The translations under genes were made by a program, and so were the position numbers. From an uncultured Clostridium sp. (GTDB lineage Bacteria > Bacillota > Clostridia > TANB77 > CAG-508), in the NCBI GenBank assembly GCA_948467495.1, contig CAOKEO010000007.1:1-55247 (forward strand): a DNA stretch of 55,247 nucleotides, written 5' to 3'. Under the pieces are notes generated by a model. The model worked only from the letters and a program-made list of their open reading frames with translations, searched no databases and was not told the origin of the DNA. This document shows, piece after piece, positions 28,890 to 37,543 of the stretch. The first letter of the stretch is position 1. The number at the start of each line of letters is the position of its first letter.

Positions 28890-30261
28890 TTATTTTCCTA
28901 AACAAAACTTAGAAAAAATTTCATTAATAATATCTTCACTTACAATTTCTCCTGTAATTTTTCCTAAATCTTCTAAAATATCTTTCATACAAATAGCAAC
29001 CATATCAAGAGGCATCTTTTCTTCTAGTGTTTTCTTCGTCCTTTCTATACTTTGCATCGCTTTTGTTATTAAGTTTTTATGTCTTATATTAGTAATTATG
29101 GTTTCATTATCTAAATTGATTTCATTTAATTGAAATAAATTCATAATTTCTTGATATAAAGTCTCTAATCCTGTAGAATTTAAAGCTGAAATCTTAACAA
29201 TATGGCTACAAACTTTCTGAAATCTTGAATCGTTTTCATTCAAAACAGGTTTTAAGTCTATTTTATTTAAAATAAGAATGGCTTTTTTATTTTCTATCAA
29301 CGCTAAAATCTCTTTATCCTCTTGTGTTAGTTCTTTTGTACTATCAAAAATAGCAATGATTAATTCTGCCTCTTTTGCTATTTCTCTGGATTTTTCAATT
29401 CCTATTTTTTCTACTTCATCTTTTGCTTGTCTTATTCCTGCTGTATCAATTAATTTTAGTGGAATCCCTTGAATTGTTACAAATTCTTCAATGGTATCTC
29501 TTGTAGTTCCTTCATATTCTGTTACAATGGCTCTATCTTCCTTTAAAATAGCATTTAAAAGAGATGACTTCCCTGCATTTGGTTTCCCAATAATAGCTGT
29601 TTTAATTCCCTCTTTCATTATCTTTCCATTATCAAAACTCTTCTCCAATTGGAATAACTTTTCTTCCACTTGTTTCAACATATCTTCTATTTGCTGATTC
29701 GTAACCTCCTCCACATCATATTCTGGATAATCAATAGCAACTTCTATTTGAACCATCACATCTAGTATAATTTGTTTTATATCTGAAATTTGTTTTGATA
29801 AAATTCCTTCTAATTGTTTTATTCCTGCTTTTGCTGCTCTATCTGATTTGGCATGAATTATATCTATCACTGATTCAGCTTGTACCAAATCAATTCTACC
29901 ATTTAAAAAAGCTCTTTTAGTAAACTCCCCTGGTTCTGCTAATTCTGCCCCATTTTTTAGACATATCTCTAAAATCTTTCGAATTATCACATTTCCACCA
30001 TGGGAATTAATCTCACACATATTTTCTGTCGTATAACTTTTAGGTGCTTTAAAATAAGAAACTAAAACTTCATCTATTATTTCTCCATTGTCCAAGATAT
30101 TCCCATATTTAATCGTATAACCCTTGATATTTTCCTGCTTTTGTTTTGTTTTTGGCTCAAAAATTTTATTCAATATGTCAAAACTCTCTTTTCCACTCAT
30201 GCGAACAATTCCAATTCCACCAATTCCGTGGAGCCGTAGATATAGAAACAATTGTACTCAT
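28890..30261 (-). CDS. mnmE: tRNA modification GTPase MnmE, +1 frameshift at a CGG codon
   Basis: With one +1 shift this is a full-length 456-aa MnmE. The true start is ATG 30261 (site AAGGAGG 6 bases upstream). It gives STIVSISTAP, the family N-terminus. The next in-frame codon is CGG (30226-30228). Skipping its C gives GIGGIGIVRMSGKESF, the expected tetrahydrofolate-binding domain. The GTPase domain (about 220-375) has G1 GKPNAGKSSLLN, G3 DTAGIRQ and G4 NKID, and the C-terminal CLGK motif is present. MnmE acts with MnmG on wobble U34. Everything after the site is intact and strongly conserved, so the gene does not look dead. An ATG-like start inside the long frame has no family support. Confidence 0.93.
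30226..30228 (-). other. mnmE: In-frame CGG at +1 frameshift site (mnmE)
   Basis: The sense codons read GCT CCA CGG AAT TGG. Skipping C gives GCT CCA GGA ATT GGT GGA, the invariant P-G-I-G-G of MnmE. Without the shift, translation ends about 17 codons on. Confidence 0.9.
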
Positions 30262-30311
30262 TTTTTCCTCCTTTTTTTGTACATTATTTGGGTAAATTCT
30301 TGTTTTTATTG

Positions 30312-30358
30312 ATAAAAAAAGCCAAAGTTGATATTACAAATAACTTGTAAAATCCGAC
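30312..30358 (-). terminator. Probable terminator between jag and mnmE
   Basis: On the minus strand CAAAGGTCGG and CAACTTTGGC frame an imperfect hairpin followed by a run of seven T (positions 30318-30312). The stem has mismatches. Confidence 0.5.
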
Positions 30359-30385
30359 CTTTGACCTCCGATTTTATTCTTTCTA

Positions 30386-31072
30386 TTAACTTTTTAAGGA
30401 TACGATAATTCTTCTATATGGTTCTTCCCCTACACTAATCGTTTCAACTTTTGAATGTTGTTGTAATCTACTATGAATGATTTTTCTTTCATAAGCTTGC
30501 ATTGGTTCTAACTTAATCGATTTTCTAGTTCTAATTACTGTTTTAGCTACCTTATCTGCCAAATCTTCTAATGTTTTTTCTCTTTTGGCTTTATATCCTT
30601 CAATATCTAAAATAACTCTAACTCTATTTTCAATTCCTTTACTTGCAATAGAAGATAAAATATTTTGTAAAGCATATAAAGTCTCTCCTCTATAACCAAT
30701 TAAATATCCCAAATTATTGCTTGTTATGTCTACTTTTAAATAACTTATCGTATATTCAATTGTATATTTTGTTCCTTCTGGTAATTTTACAATAAAATCT
30801 TTTAGAAATTTATCTAAATTGTCCTTTGCTTTTTCTTGCTGCTCTTTTGTTAATTCTATTTCTTTTTTTATGTTACCTTTTTCCGTTTTTGGCTCTTTTA
30901 TGGTCATTTCTACCTTTACTACTCTTGGTGCTAAGATACTAAAAAAACTTCTCTTGTCTTCATTTTCTAAAACCTTAATGTCTACACAATCTTTGGTAAC
31001 ATTTAACTCTTTTAAACCATTTTCAATCGCTTCCTTTGTTGTTTTTCCTTCTGCTATAATCGTTTGTTTCAT
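30386..31072 (-). CDS. jag: RNA-binding protein Jag (KhpB/EloR type)
   Basis: This 228-aa protein has the three parts of the family. An N-terminal Jag_N domain (about 1-50, IAEGKTTKEAIENGLKELNV) comes first. A charged linker follows, then a KH-II domain (about 80-160, DITSNNLGYLIGYRGETLYALQ, whose GYRG loop contacts RNA). A C-terminal R3H domain (about 165-228) has MQAYERKIIHSRLQQH. KhpB/Jag is an RNA-binding regulator that affects cell division and elongation in Gram-positives. It lies directly after yidC (3-base gap), the conserved arrangement. Confidence 0.96.
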   Translation of the reverse strand: MKQTIIAEGKTTKEAIENGLKELNVTKDCVDIKVLENEDKRSFFSILAPRVVKVEMTIKEPKTEKGNIKKEIELTKEQQEKAKDNLDKFLKDFIVKLPEGTKYTIEYTISYLKVDITSNNLGYLIGYRGETLYALQNILSSIASKGIENRVRVILDIEGYKAKREKTLEDLADKVAKTVIRTRKSIKLEPMQAYERKIIHSRLQQHSKVETISVGEEPYRRIIVSLKS

Positions 31073-31075
31073 AGT

Positions 31076-31978
31076 TTATTCCTCCCCATCTTCTTGCTGA
31101 ATCACTTTGTCTAATATCAATCTTTCTAAAATCATTAAAATATTACTAATTAACCAATATAAAGCTAATCCCAATGGCGCTACAAATGCAATAGAAATAG
31201 ACATAATTGGCATCATCCAAGACATCATTTTGTTGGTCTGCATCACTGCATCCACTTCATTTTCGCTTTCTTTTTCTTCGATTTCTTTTCCACTATTGCC
31301 ATCGATAACAATATCTTTCTTACTTACATTTTGTTTTTGTTGCATTGCTGTTGTCATTCGAATTGAGATAAAAGAAGACAAAATATATAAAATTGGTATA
31401 ATATAAACGGTATAATCTTTTATATTTTGCTGTGGTATTTTATTCAAATCTAATCCTAAAAAGTTCATTTGAATATTCAACTTTTCAAGATTACTATCCT
31501 CTGGATTCTTTTCCTTTAACCAGTCATATTCTTTGATTAAATCAATTTCTGGATAAACTTTGCTAATTTCTCTTCCTTCTTCTTGTAATTGAGAAATATA
31601 TTTGTTAATGTATTCTGTTGGAATTTTTTCCATATAAGTAATTGGACTTTTTACTAAATAGAAAATGGATAGTAATAATAATAACTGTATGATAGCTGTT
31701 AAACATCCACTGAAAGGACTCATTTTCTCGGTTTTGTATAAATTCATCATTTCCTGATTCATTTTCTCTGTATCATTCTTATACTTAAATTGTATTACCT
31801 TGATTTTTTCTTGCATCTTTGCACTTTTTCTCATTGTTTTTTGTTGTTTTATCGATAACGGTAATAATAATAATTTGATAATAAGAGTAAATAAGATAAT
31901 GGCTATTCCATAGTTATTAACGATATTATATAAAAAAGATAATAAATACCCAAAAAGATTCGCTAAAAATTCAAACAT
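31076..31978 (-). CDS. yidC: Membrane protein insertase YidC/OxaA
   Basis: This 300-aa polytopic protein of the Oxa1/Alb3/YidC family inserts proteins into the membrane with or without SecYEG. The conserved region begins NIVNNYGIAIILFTLIIKLL, in which the hydrophilic-groove arginine position is taken by Lys (IIKLLLLPL). Next come QQKTMRKSAKMQEKIKVIQ and YKTEKMSPFSGCL. The last membrane part is KMMSWMMPIMSISIAFVAPL and LALYWLISNILMI. It has an unusually long acidic loop between helices 3 and 4 (about 120-185). No lipobox is evident. It is part of the rpmH-rnpA-yidD-yidC-jag cluster. Confidence 0.95.
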   Translation of the reverse strand: MFEFLANLFGYLLSFLYNIVNNYGIAIILFTLIIKLLLLPLSIKQQKTMRKSAKMQEKIKVIQFKYKNDTEKMNQEMMNLYKTEKMSPFSGCLTAIIQLLLLLSIFYLVKSPITYMEKIPTEYINKYISQLQEEGREISKVYPEIDLIKEYDWLKEKNPEDSNLEKLNIQMNFLGLDLNKIPQQNIKDYTVYIIPILYILSSFISIRMTTAMQQKQNVSKKDIVIDGNSGKEIEEKESENEVDAVMQTNKMMSWMMPIMSISIAFVAPLGLALYWLISNILMILERLILDKVIQQEDGEE

Positions 31979-31997
31979 GAATTCATTCCTCCTCGTT

Positions 31998-32216
31998 CTA
32001 TTTTAATGGATCATATCCACCTTTTGAAAAAGGATTACACCTAAAAATTCGATACATTCCTTTGACAATCCCTTTCCCTGCACCATATTTCTGAATTGCC
32101 TGTTTGGTATATTCTGAACAAGTCGGATAATATTTGCAATGAATATTTTTACTTTGTAGCCAGATAGATACATGTTTTTGATATCCTTCAATTAGCCAAA
32201 TCAGTAATTTTTTCAT
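31998..32216 (-). CDS. yidD: Membrane protein insertion efficiency factor YidD
   Basis: This 72-aa protein shows the YidD hallmarks: LIEGYQKHVS, the cysteine motif CKYYPTCSEYTKQAIQKYG and the ending RCNPFSKGGYDPL. It has an amphipathic N-terminal helix that associates with the inner leaflet of the membrane. YidD assists YidC-dependent insertion. Its ATG overlaps the rnpA stop codon (ATGA), a coupled start. Confidence 0.97.
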   Translation of the reverse strand: MKKLLIWLIEGYQKHVSIWLQSKNIHCKYYPTCSEYTKQAIQKYGAGKGIVKGMYRIFRCNPFSKGGYDPLK

Positions 32217-32566
32217 ATCTTTTCCTCAATCATCTTTGCTTTATCAAAAATCACTTCCATATCTCTTTTTATTTTATGAAAATTTGCTTTTTCTATCTTT
32301 ACTTTTTTCTTCCATAAAAAAACAATACTATATCCTTCTTTCAGAACTTCTTCATAGAGTTGATAATTGGCACGAATTAATCTTTTAATATGATTTCTTT
32401 TCACGGCTTTTGCTAATTTTACTCCAATAGCAATTCCTAAATAATTGACTTTTTCTTTCCTGTTTTTTCTGATAAAAGCTTCTATGTATTTCCCTGAATA
32501 GTAATTTCCCTTTGATAAAACATTTCTAAATTCATAATTTTTTTTCATCATTTCTGTTTTTTTCAT
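32213..32566 (-). CDS. rnpA: Ribonuclease P protein component
   Basis: This 117-aa basic protein has the RNase P protein signature AKAVKRNHIKRLIRANYQLY, the RNR-like RNA-binding motif (here KRNHIKR). The N-terminal YEFRNVLSKGNYYSGKYI aligns with the metal-binding and leader-binding cleft. It joins the catalytic RNA (rnpB, not in this window) to mature tRNA 5' ends. The start has GAGGAAAAACGAAG upstream. It follows rpmH after a 105-bp spacer with a hairpin, as in most bacteria. Confidence 0.97.
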   Translation of the reverse strand: MKKTEMMKKNYEFRNVLSKGNYYSGKYIEAFIRKNRKEKVNYLGIAIGVKLAKAVKRNHIKRLIRANYQLYEEVLKEGYSIVFLWKKKVKIEKANFHKIKRDMEVIFDKAKMIEEKI

Positions 32567-32633
32567 TCTTCGTTTTTCCTCTCTTTGATTCCAAAGATAA
32601 TGAAAAATTCTCTTTTTTACTATCCTTATTGTT

Positions 32634-32658
32634 AAAAGGTCAGCTTTTGCGACCTTTT
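32634..32658. terminator. Hairpin between rpmH and rnpA
   Basis: AAAAGGTC / GACCTTTT with a 9-nt loop. It probably attenuates transcription so that the ribosomal protein exceeds RnpA. The T-tail on the minus strand is weak. Confidence 0.5.
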
Positions 32659-32671
32659 ATTACGAAAAAAA

Positions 32672-32806
32672 TTATGCCGTTAATTTTTTTCTACCTTTTG
32701 CTCTTCTTGCTTTTAATATATTTCTTCCTGCTCTTGTTTTCATTCTTTTCATAAAACCATGTTCTTTCTTTTCTTGTCTATTTTTTGGTTGAAATGTTCT
32801 TTTCAT
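32672..32806 (-). CDS. rpmH: 50S ribosomal protein L34
   Basis: This 44-aa very basic protein starts [18 protein letters not shown], the L34 N-terminus, and continues [20 protein letters not shown], the universal L34 core. It ends LTA. It has an AGGAGG-type site (GGAGGTGTAGGG) on the minus strand. It is the first gene of the leftward cluster from the origin. Its last codons (TTA ACG GCA) contain CGG only out of frame. Confidence 0.97.
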   Translation of the reverse strand: MKRTFQPKNRQEKKEHGFMKRMKTRAGRNILKARRAKGRKKLTA

Positions 32807-32999
32807 CTTCCCTACACCTCCTACTGATAATTAACGAGTATATCGATTATACAGCAAAATAAGGTAAAAAGTCAAGCAATTTTGAAATTTTTATTTAAAA
32901 GTAGGCAACTATTTGTTACCTTTCAAGTTAAACGAATGAATAAAAAAAGCGTCTCCTAACAAATTTTTAATCAAGCAAATGCAGAATAATAAAGCAAAG

Positions 33000-33072
33000 A
33001 CTTCTTAGGGAGTAGCAAGATTGCAGACTGTTCTCAGGTGGAAGTTACCAATAAAAAAGATAAAAACTTTCA
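33000..33072. repeat. Degraded copy of the palindromic repeat family
   Basis: AGGGAGTAGCAAGATT, GCAGACTGTTC and GAAGTTACCAATAAAAAAGA align with the core and right arm of the 25.5-kb copy (GGGGGGACCAGCAAGATT and so on). Its ends cannot be recognised. Confidence 0.6.
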
Positions 33073-33230
33073 CGAATAAAAATCTTAAAACTAAGTAGTA
33101 CTAATATTTCTGCTTTTATCTTGCATTTTATGTCATCTTTTATTTTTTTATATTATTCCACAAATTTTTTTATTTTTTCCACAATTTTATTTTTTTTATC
33201 CACACAATAAAATTTTTTTCCACAATTTTA

Positions 33231-33260
33231 TTGACTTCTTGTTTATAAATCTGTTATGAT
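33231..33260 (+). promoter_or_regulatory. dnaA promoter
   Basis: TTGACT (33231-33236), an 18-bp spacer, then TATGAT (33255-33260). It is followed by an untranslated leader containing two DnaA boxes. Confidence 0.75.
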
Positions 33261-33408
33261 TAGAAAGTAAAATTTTTTAAGACATTTTTATGATAAATAC
33301 TTGAAAATATGTTCGTATACATTATGTTGAGTTTTACAAAATTTTGTTAATTTTATTAACAATTGTGGATAATTTTGTGGATAATTCACAAGAAAGGATG
33401 ATTTCTAA

Positions 33409-34773
33409 ATGTCATTAGATAAAAAAGACTTAATTGATAAAATAAAAAACGAATTAAGAAAAGAACTAACACAAATTTCTTTTAATACTTGGATAAAACC
33501 ATTGGAAATTAGAAGTATCGATGGCAATCACATTGTTTTTACAACTGTTTCAGAATACCAAAAAGATTTTGTAGAAACGAAATATAAACCTTTGCTTTTA
33601 AATACATTAAGTTTTATTACTAATAGAGATTGGACTTATACTGTCATCGATTTAGAAAAAGAAGCAAAAGAAAAGGAAGAAAAAGGAGAAAAAGAGGAAA
33701 ATAATAACGCAGAAATAGAAGCTGTAAAGGCAAAAGTAAATCATTCTTCTTTAGATTCCAAATACACCTTTGAAACTTTTGTCGTAGGTGAATATAACAA
33801 ATTTGCACATGCAGCTGCTTTAGCAGTAGGAAATAATGAACCTGCCGAAGCTTATAATCCTTTATTTTTATATGGAGGAGTTGGACTAGGAAAAACTCAT
33901 TTAATGCATGCAATAGGGAATAGAATGCTAGAAAACAATAAAAATTGTAATGTTTTATATGTAACATCTGAAAAGTTTACCAATCAGCTAATCAATGCGA
34001 TAAAAGATAATAAAAACGAAATTTTCAGAAAAAAATATCGCACAATAGATGTTTTACTAATCGATGATATTCAATTTATTGCTGGGAAGGAAAGAATACA
34101 AGAAGAATTTTTTCATACTTTTAATTCTTTATATGAAGAAAAAAAGCAAATTATTATTTCCAGTGATAAACCACCAAGAGATATTCCATTTTTAGAAGAT
34201 CGATTAAAATCAAGATTTGAATGGGGGCTTTTAGCTGATATATCTTGTCCAGACTATGAAACACGTTTTGCTATTTTGAGAAAAAAAGCACAAGATGAAA
34301 ACGTTATTATTGATGATTATATTCTTTCCAATATCGCCAATAAAATTGACTCTAATATTAGGGAACTAGAAGGTGTATTTAATAAAGTGGTAGCGATTGC
34401 TTCTTTAACACATAGTCCTATAACAATTGAATTAGCCGAAAAAATCATCAATGAATTTAAGTATGAAAGTGAAAAAGTAATATCTTCTGATTTTATTAAA
34501 GAAACTGTTGCAAAATATTTTAGTATTAATAAAGAAGATTTATCTGGAAATAAACGTTCCAATGATATTGCTTTTCCAAGACAAATTGCTATGTATTTAT
34601 GTAGAGAAATTGCCAATATGTCTTATCCACAGATAGGAACTGACTTTGGGGGAAGAGATCATTCTACTGTAATGCATGGATGTAAAAAAATAGAAAAAGA
34701 AATAAAAGAAAAGAATAATACTAAATTAATTGTGGATAGTGTGAAAAATATCATTATAGAGGGAAAACAATAA
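33409..34773 (+). CDS. dnaA: Chromosomal replication initiator protein DnaA
   Basis: This 454-aa protein has all four DnaA domains. Domain I (about 1-80) includes ISFNTWIKPLE and is followed by a Glu/Lys-rich linker. Domain III is an AAA+ ATPase with Walker A LYGGVGLGKTHLMHAIGN, Walker B VLLIDDIQFIAGKE and the sensor II region NIRELEGVFNKV. Domain IV is the DNA-binding part, with the DnaA signature GGRDHSTVMHGCKKIE. DnaA binds the boxes on both sides of the gene and opens the origin. The start has AAAGGATG. Confidence 0.99.
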   Translation: MSLDKKDLIDKIKNELRKELTQISFNTWIKPLEIRSIDGNHIVFTTVSEYQKDFVETKYKPLLLNTLSFITNRDWTYTVIDLEKEAKEKEEKGEKEENNNAEIEAVKAKVNHSSLDSKYTFETFVVGEYNKFAHAAALAVGNNEPAEAYNPLFLYGGVGLGKTHLMHAIGNRMLENNKNCNVLYVTSEKFTNQLINAIKDNKNEIFRKKYRTIDVLLIDDIQFIAGKERIQEEFFHTFNSLYEEKKQIIISSDKPPRDIPFLEDRLKSRFEWGLLADISCPDYETRFAILRKKAQDENVIIDDYILSNIANKIDSNIRELEGVFNKVVAIASLTHSPITIELAEKIINEFKYESEKVISSDFIKETVAKYFSINKEDLSGNKRSNDIAFPRQIAMYLCREIANMSYPQIGTDFGGRDHSTVMHGCKKIEKEIKEKNNTKLIVDSVKNIIIEGKQ

Positions 34774-35094
34774 GAATAAAAATGAATTCTTTACTTTTTT
34801 GAAATTTGTGTTTGAAAAAACATTGTTTGGAAAAAATAGATTCAATCTCTTCTTACGGAAGTAACACATTGGCTATCAACACCCCTCTGTTAATAACCTG
34901 TTTAAAAACTGTGTATATCTAAATAATTCACAAATACTGTTTTTATATGTGGATAACTATCTTAATTTTCCACTTATTTATAAACACTATTTTTTCTAGG
35001 GCTTCTAACTTTCAACATCGTTTTCCACAGTTTCCACAAGCCCTAATACTATTACTACTAATAATAATATATATAATATAAAGGAGGAAGCAAA
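34774..35094. other. oriC: dnaA-dnaN intergenic region: basal origin unwinding system
   Basis: The order resembles the Bacillus incC region. It starts with a DnaA box complement ATGTGGATAA at 34947-34956. Two directly repeated boxes follow (TTTCCACAG 35022-35030 and TTTCCACAA 35031-35039), then a short GC cluster GCCCT. Next is a DnaA-trio-like tract of CTA/ATA/TTA triplets (about 35044-35067), then an AT-only stretch (35068-35082). DnaA-trios are the single-strand DnaA-loading element next to such boxes. The region ends with the dnaN ribosome binding site AAAGGAGG. Confidence 0.85.
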
Positions 35095-36213
35095 ATGAAA
35101 ATAGTTTGTTATAAGGATACTATCCTGAAAGCTATTAATTCCGTAGTAAAAGGGGTAGCTTCAAAAACTACTATGCCAATACTAGAAGGAATACTAATTC
35201 AAACCAATGATAATGAAATAAAATTAACAACCTATGATTTAGAAATAGGAATTGAATATGTCATTAAATGTGATGTAGAAGAACAAGGAAGTACAGTAGT
35301 AAATGCTATCATGTTTAGTGAAATCATTAGAAAATTACCAGATACAGAAATTCATATTTCCATTAATGATAAAAATTTATTAGAAATAGAATGTGAAGGT
35401 TCTTTATATAAGTTAGCTACTATGAATCCAGAAGAGTTTCCAGAACTCCCAAAGATAGAAATAGAAAATGCCATTGAAATAGACCAAAGTGTATTAAAAA
35501 ATATGATAAGAAAGACTATTTTTGCAGTAAGTACAGAAGAAAGTAGACCTATCTTTACAGGATGCCTATTTGAAGTAGAAAATAATAAATTAACATTAGT
35601 ATCTGTTGATGGTTTTAGACTAGCTTTAAGATCTATCTTTTTAACCAAACAAAGCAATGACTTTCAAGCCGTGATACCAGGAAAAACATTAAATGAAGTA
35701 AATAAAATTATAGCCGATTCTTTTGAACCAATAAAAATAGGAGTGGCAAAAAATCAAGCTTTATTTGAAATGGATAATTGTAAAGTAGTAACAAGAATTT
35801 TAGATGGAGAATTTTTAAATTACAAAAATGTAATTCCAAGTAATTGGGAAACAAGAATTAAAGTAAATAAAAATAACATTCAAAATAGTTTTGAAAGAAT
35901 CAGTTTAATATCAGCCTCAACAGTAGAAAAAGAAAAGAAATATCCAGTAAAAGTACAAGTAGATATTGGAAAAGTTATTATTTCTTGTACCAATCAAACA
36001 GGAGATGCAAAAGAAGAATTATATGTTTCAACAGAAGGAAAAAGCTTAGAAGCAGGGTTTAATCCTAAATATTTCTTAGATAGTCTGAAAGTAATTGACG
36101 AAGAGGAAGTATATATTGAATTCGGTAGTAGTATCTCGCCATGTTTGATAAAGTCTATTGAAAATAATGATTATACATATATGATTTTACCAATTCGATT
36201 AAAAGAAGATTAA
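35095..36213 (+). CDS. dnaN: DNA polymerase III subunit beta (sliding clamp)
   Basis: This 372-aa protein has the three-repeat beta-clamp fold. Recognisable strings are KTTMPILEGILIQT (domain 1), STEESRPIFTGCLFEV and SVDGFRLALR (domain 2). The C-terminal FNPKYFLDSLK and YMILPIRL line the clamp-binding pocket. It encircles DNA and tethers the polymerase and other clamp-loaded factors. The length is typical. It has a perfect AAAGGAGG site and follows the origin unwinding region. Confidence 0.98.
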   Translation: MKIVCYKDTILKAINSVVKGVASKTTMPILEGILIQTNDNEIKLTTYDLEIGIEYVIKCDVEEQGSTVVNAIMFSEIIRKLPDTEIHISINDKNLLEIECEGSLYKLATMNPEEFPELPKIEIENAIEIDQSVLKNMIRKTIFAVSTEESRPIFTGCLFEVENNKLTLVSVDGFRLALRSIFLTKQSNDFQAVIPGKTLNEVNKIIADSFEPIKIGVAKNQALFEMDNCKVVTRILDGEFLNYKNVIPSNWETRIKVNKNNIQNSFERISLISASTVEKEKKYPVKVQVDIGKVIISCTNQTGDAKEELYVSTEGKSLEAGFNPKYFLDSLKVIDEEEVYIEFGSSISPCLIKSIENNDYTYMILPIRLKED

Positions 36214-36233
36214 AAAGAAAAGGAAAAAGGTTG

Positions 36234-36272
36234 AGATTTTCTATGCAATTAAATTTGATTGCTAGAAAATCT
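36234..36272 (+). terminator. Hairpin after dnaN
   Basis: AGATTTTCT ... GCAAT / ATTGC ... AGAAAATCT forms a two-part stem and TTAATTTTCTT follows. It probably separates dnaN from recF transcription. The adjacent 36290-36360 is a low-complexity A/TAG stretch. Confidence 0.6.
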
Positions 36273-36446
36273 TAATTTTCTTAAAAAAATAAAAAAACAG
36301 AAAAAATAGTAAAAAATAGTAAAAAAAAGAAAAAAATAGATAAAAATAGAAAAAATTATATAAATGCTATAAAATAGTCTTATATAATTAAAAATAAATT
36401 CAAATAAATTAATTTAAGAAAAAATTATACACAAATGGAGAAAAAT

Positions 36447-37517
36447 ATGTGGATAAAAAAAATTAAAATTAATAATTTTAGAAATTATAAAAAAGAGGAA
36501 ATTGAATTAGAAAAAAATATTAATTTATTTTTTGGAGAAAATGCACAAGGAAAAACCAACATAATAGAATCTATCTTTTTAGGTAGTATGGGAAAATCGT
36601 TTAGGGCTAAAAAAGATAGAGAAATGATAAATTTAGATAATGAAAAAGCAGAAATTGAAATAGAATATGAAAAATCAGACAGAGACGGAAAAATAAAAAT
36701 TGAATTATTTCACAAGAAAAATATTTTTTTAAATGGAATAAAAATAAAAAAGTTAAGTGAATTATTAGGAAATATCAATATTATTATTTTTACGCCAGAT
36801 GATATTCATATTTTAAAAGGTGGTCCTCAAAATAGAAGAAGATTTCTAGATATTATGATTAGTCAATTAAAGCCCAATTATATGTATCACTTAAATTTAT
36901 ATTTGAAAACGATAGAACAAAGAAATCAATATTTGAAACAAATAAGAGAAGAGGGAAAAGACGAAAATTTATTGAATATTTGGGATGAAAAATTAATAGA
37001 AGAAGCAGAAATTATTTATCAATATCGAAAGGAATATATGAATAAAATAAAAGAAAAAATAGAAGAAATTCATCAAGAAATTACAAATCATAAGGAAAAA
37101 ATAGAAATTGAATATGTATCAGAATGCAAAACAAAGGAAGAATATCAAAAAAAATTAAGAGAACGAAGAAAATTAGATATCATAAAGGGATATACAACAA
37201 AAGGAATTCATAGAGATGATTTTATGATAGCTATCAATCATAAACCTTTAGATATATACGGCTCGCAAGGACAACATAGGACAGCCATTCTTTCTCTGAA
37301 ATTAGCAGAGTTGAAAATTGTAAAAGAAGAAATAGAAGAAGAACCAATTTTACTATTAGATGATTTTATGTCTGAATTAGATGAGAAAAGAATTAAGAGT
37401 TTTTTAGAAAAAATAGAAAATACACAAGTTATTATTACTTGTACTGAAAAAATAAAGGTTGAAAATAAAAAAATTTTAATATATAATGTGAAAGAAGGAA
37501 AAATAAAAAAGGTTTAG
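36447..37517 (+). CDS. recF: DNA replication and repair protein RecF
   Basis: This 356-aa SMC/ABC-type ATPase starts MWIKKIKINNFRNYKKEE. It has Walker A FGENAQGKTNIIESI, the RecF string DIHILKGGPQNRRRFLDIM, an ABC signature-like YGSQGQHRTAILSLKLAE and Walker B PILLLDDFMSELDEKR. RecF loads RecA at gaps with RecO and RecR. I place the start at 36447 because GGAG lies just before it; an ATG at 36435 has no site. The protein is very Lys/Ile/Glu-rich, like the rest of this AT-rich stretch. Confidence 0.97.
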   Translation: MWIKKIKINNFRNYKKEEIELEKNINLFFGENAQGKTNIIESIFLGSMGKSFRAKKDREMINLDNEKAEIEIEYEKSDRDGKIKIELFHKKNIFLNGIKIKKLSELLGNINIIIFTPDDIHILKGGPQNRRRFLDIMISQLKPNYMYHLNLYLKTIEQRNQYLKQIREEGKDENLLNIWDEKLIEEAEIIYQYRKEYMNKIKEKIEEIHQEITNHKEKIEIEYVSECKTKEEYQKKLRERRKLDIIKGYTTKGIHRDDFMIAINHKPLDIYGSQGQHRTAILSLKLAELKIVKEEIEEEPILLLDDFMSELDEKRIKSFLEKIENTQVIITCTEKIKVENKKILIYNVKEGKIKKV

Positions 37518-37543
37518 AAAGAACCCAAAGGAGGAAAAAATAA

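Larger units (their letters stand above)
32807..33408. other. oriC: rpmH-dnaA intergenic region with DnaA boxes (upstream part of oriC)
   Basis: This gap of about 600 bp between divergent rpmH and dnaA contains a DnaA box TTATCCACA-like at about 33197-33205. Several TTCCACAA half matches lie at 33155-33225. Two perfect inverted-strand boxes TTGTGGATAA lie at 33363-33372 and 33375-33384, 12 bp apart and just before the dnaA start. Their position suggests autoregulation of dnaA as well as origin function. A degraded repeat-family copy lies at about 33000-33070. Confidence 0.85.
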
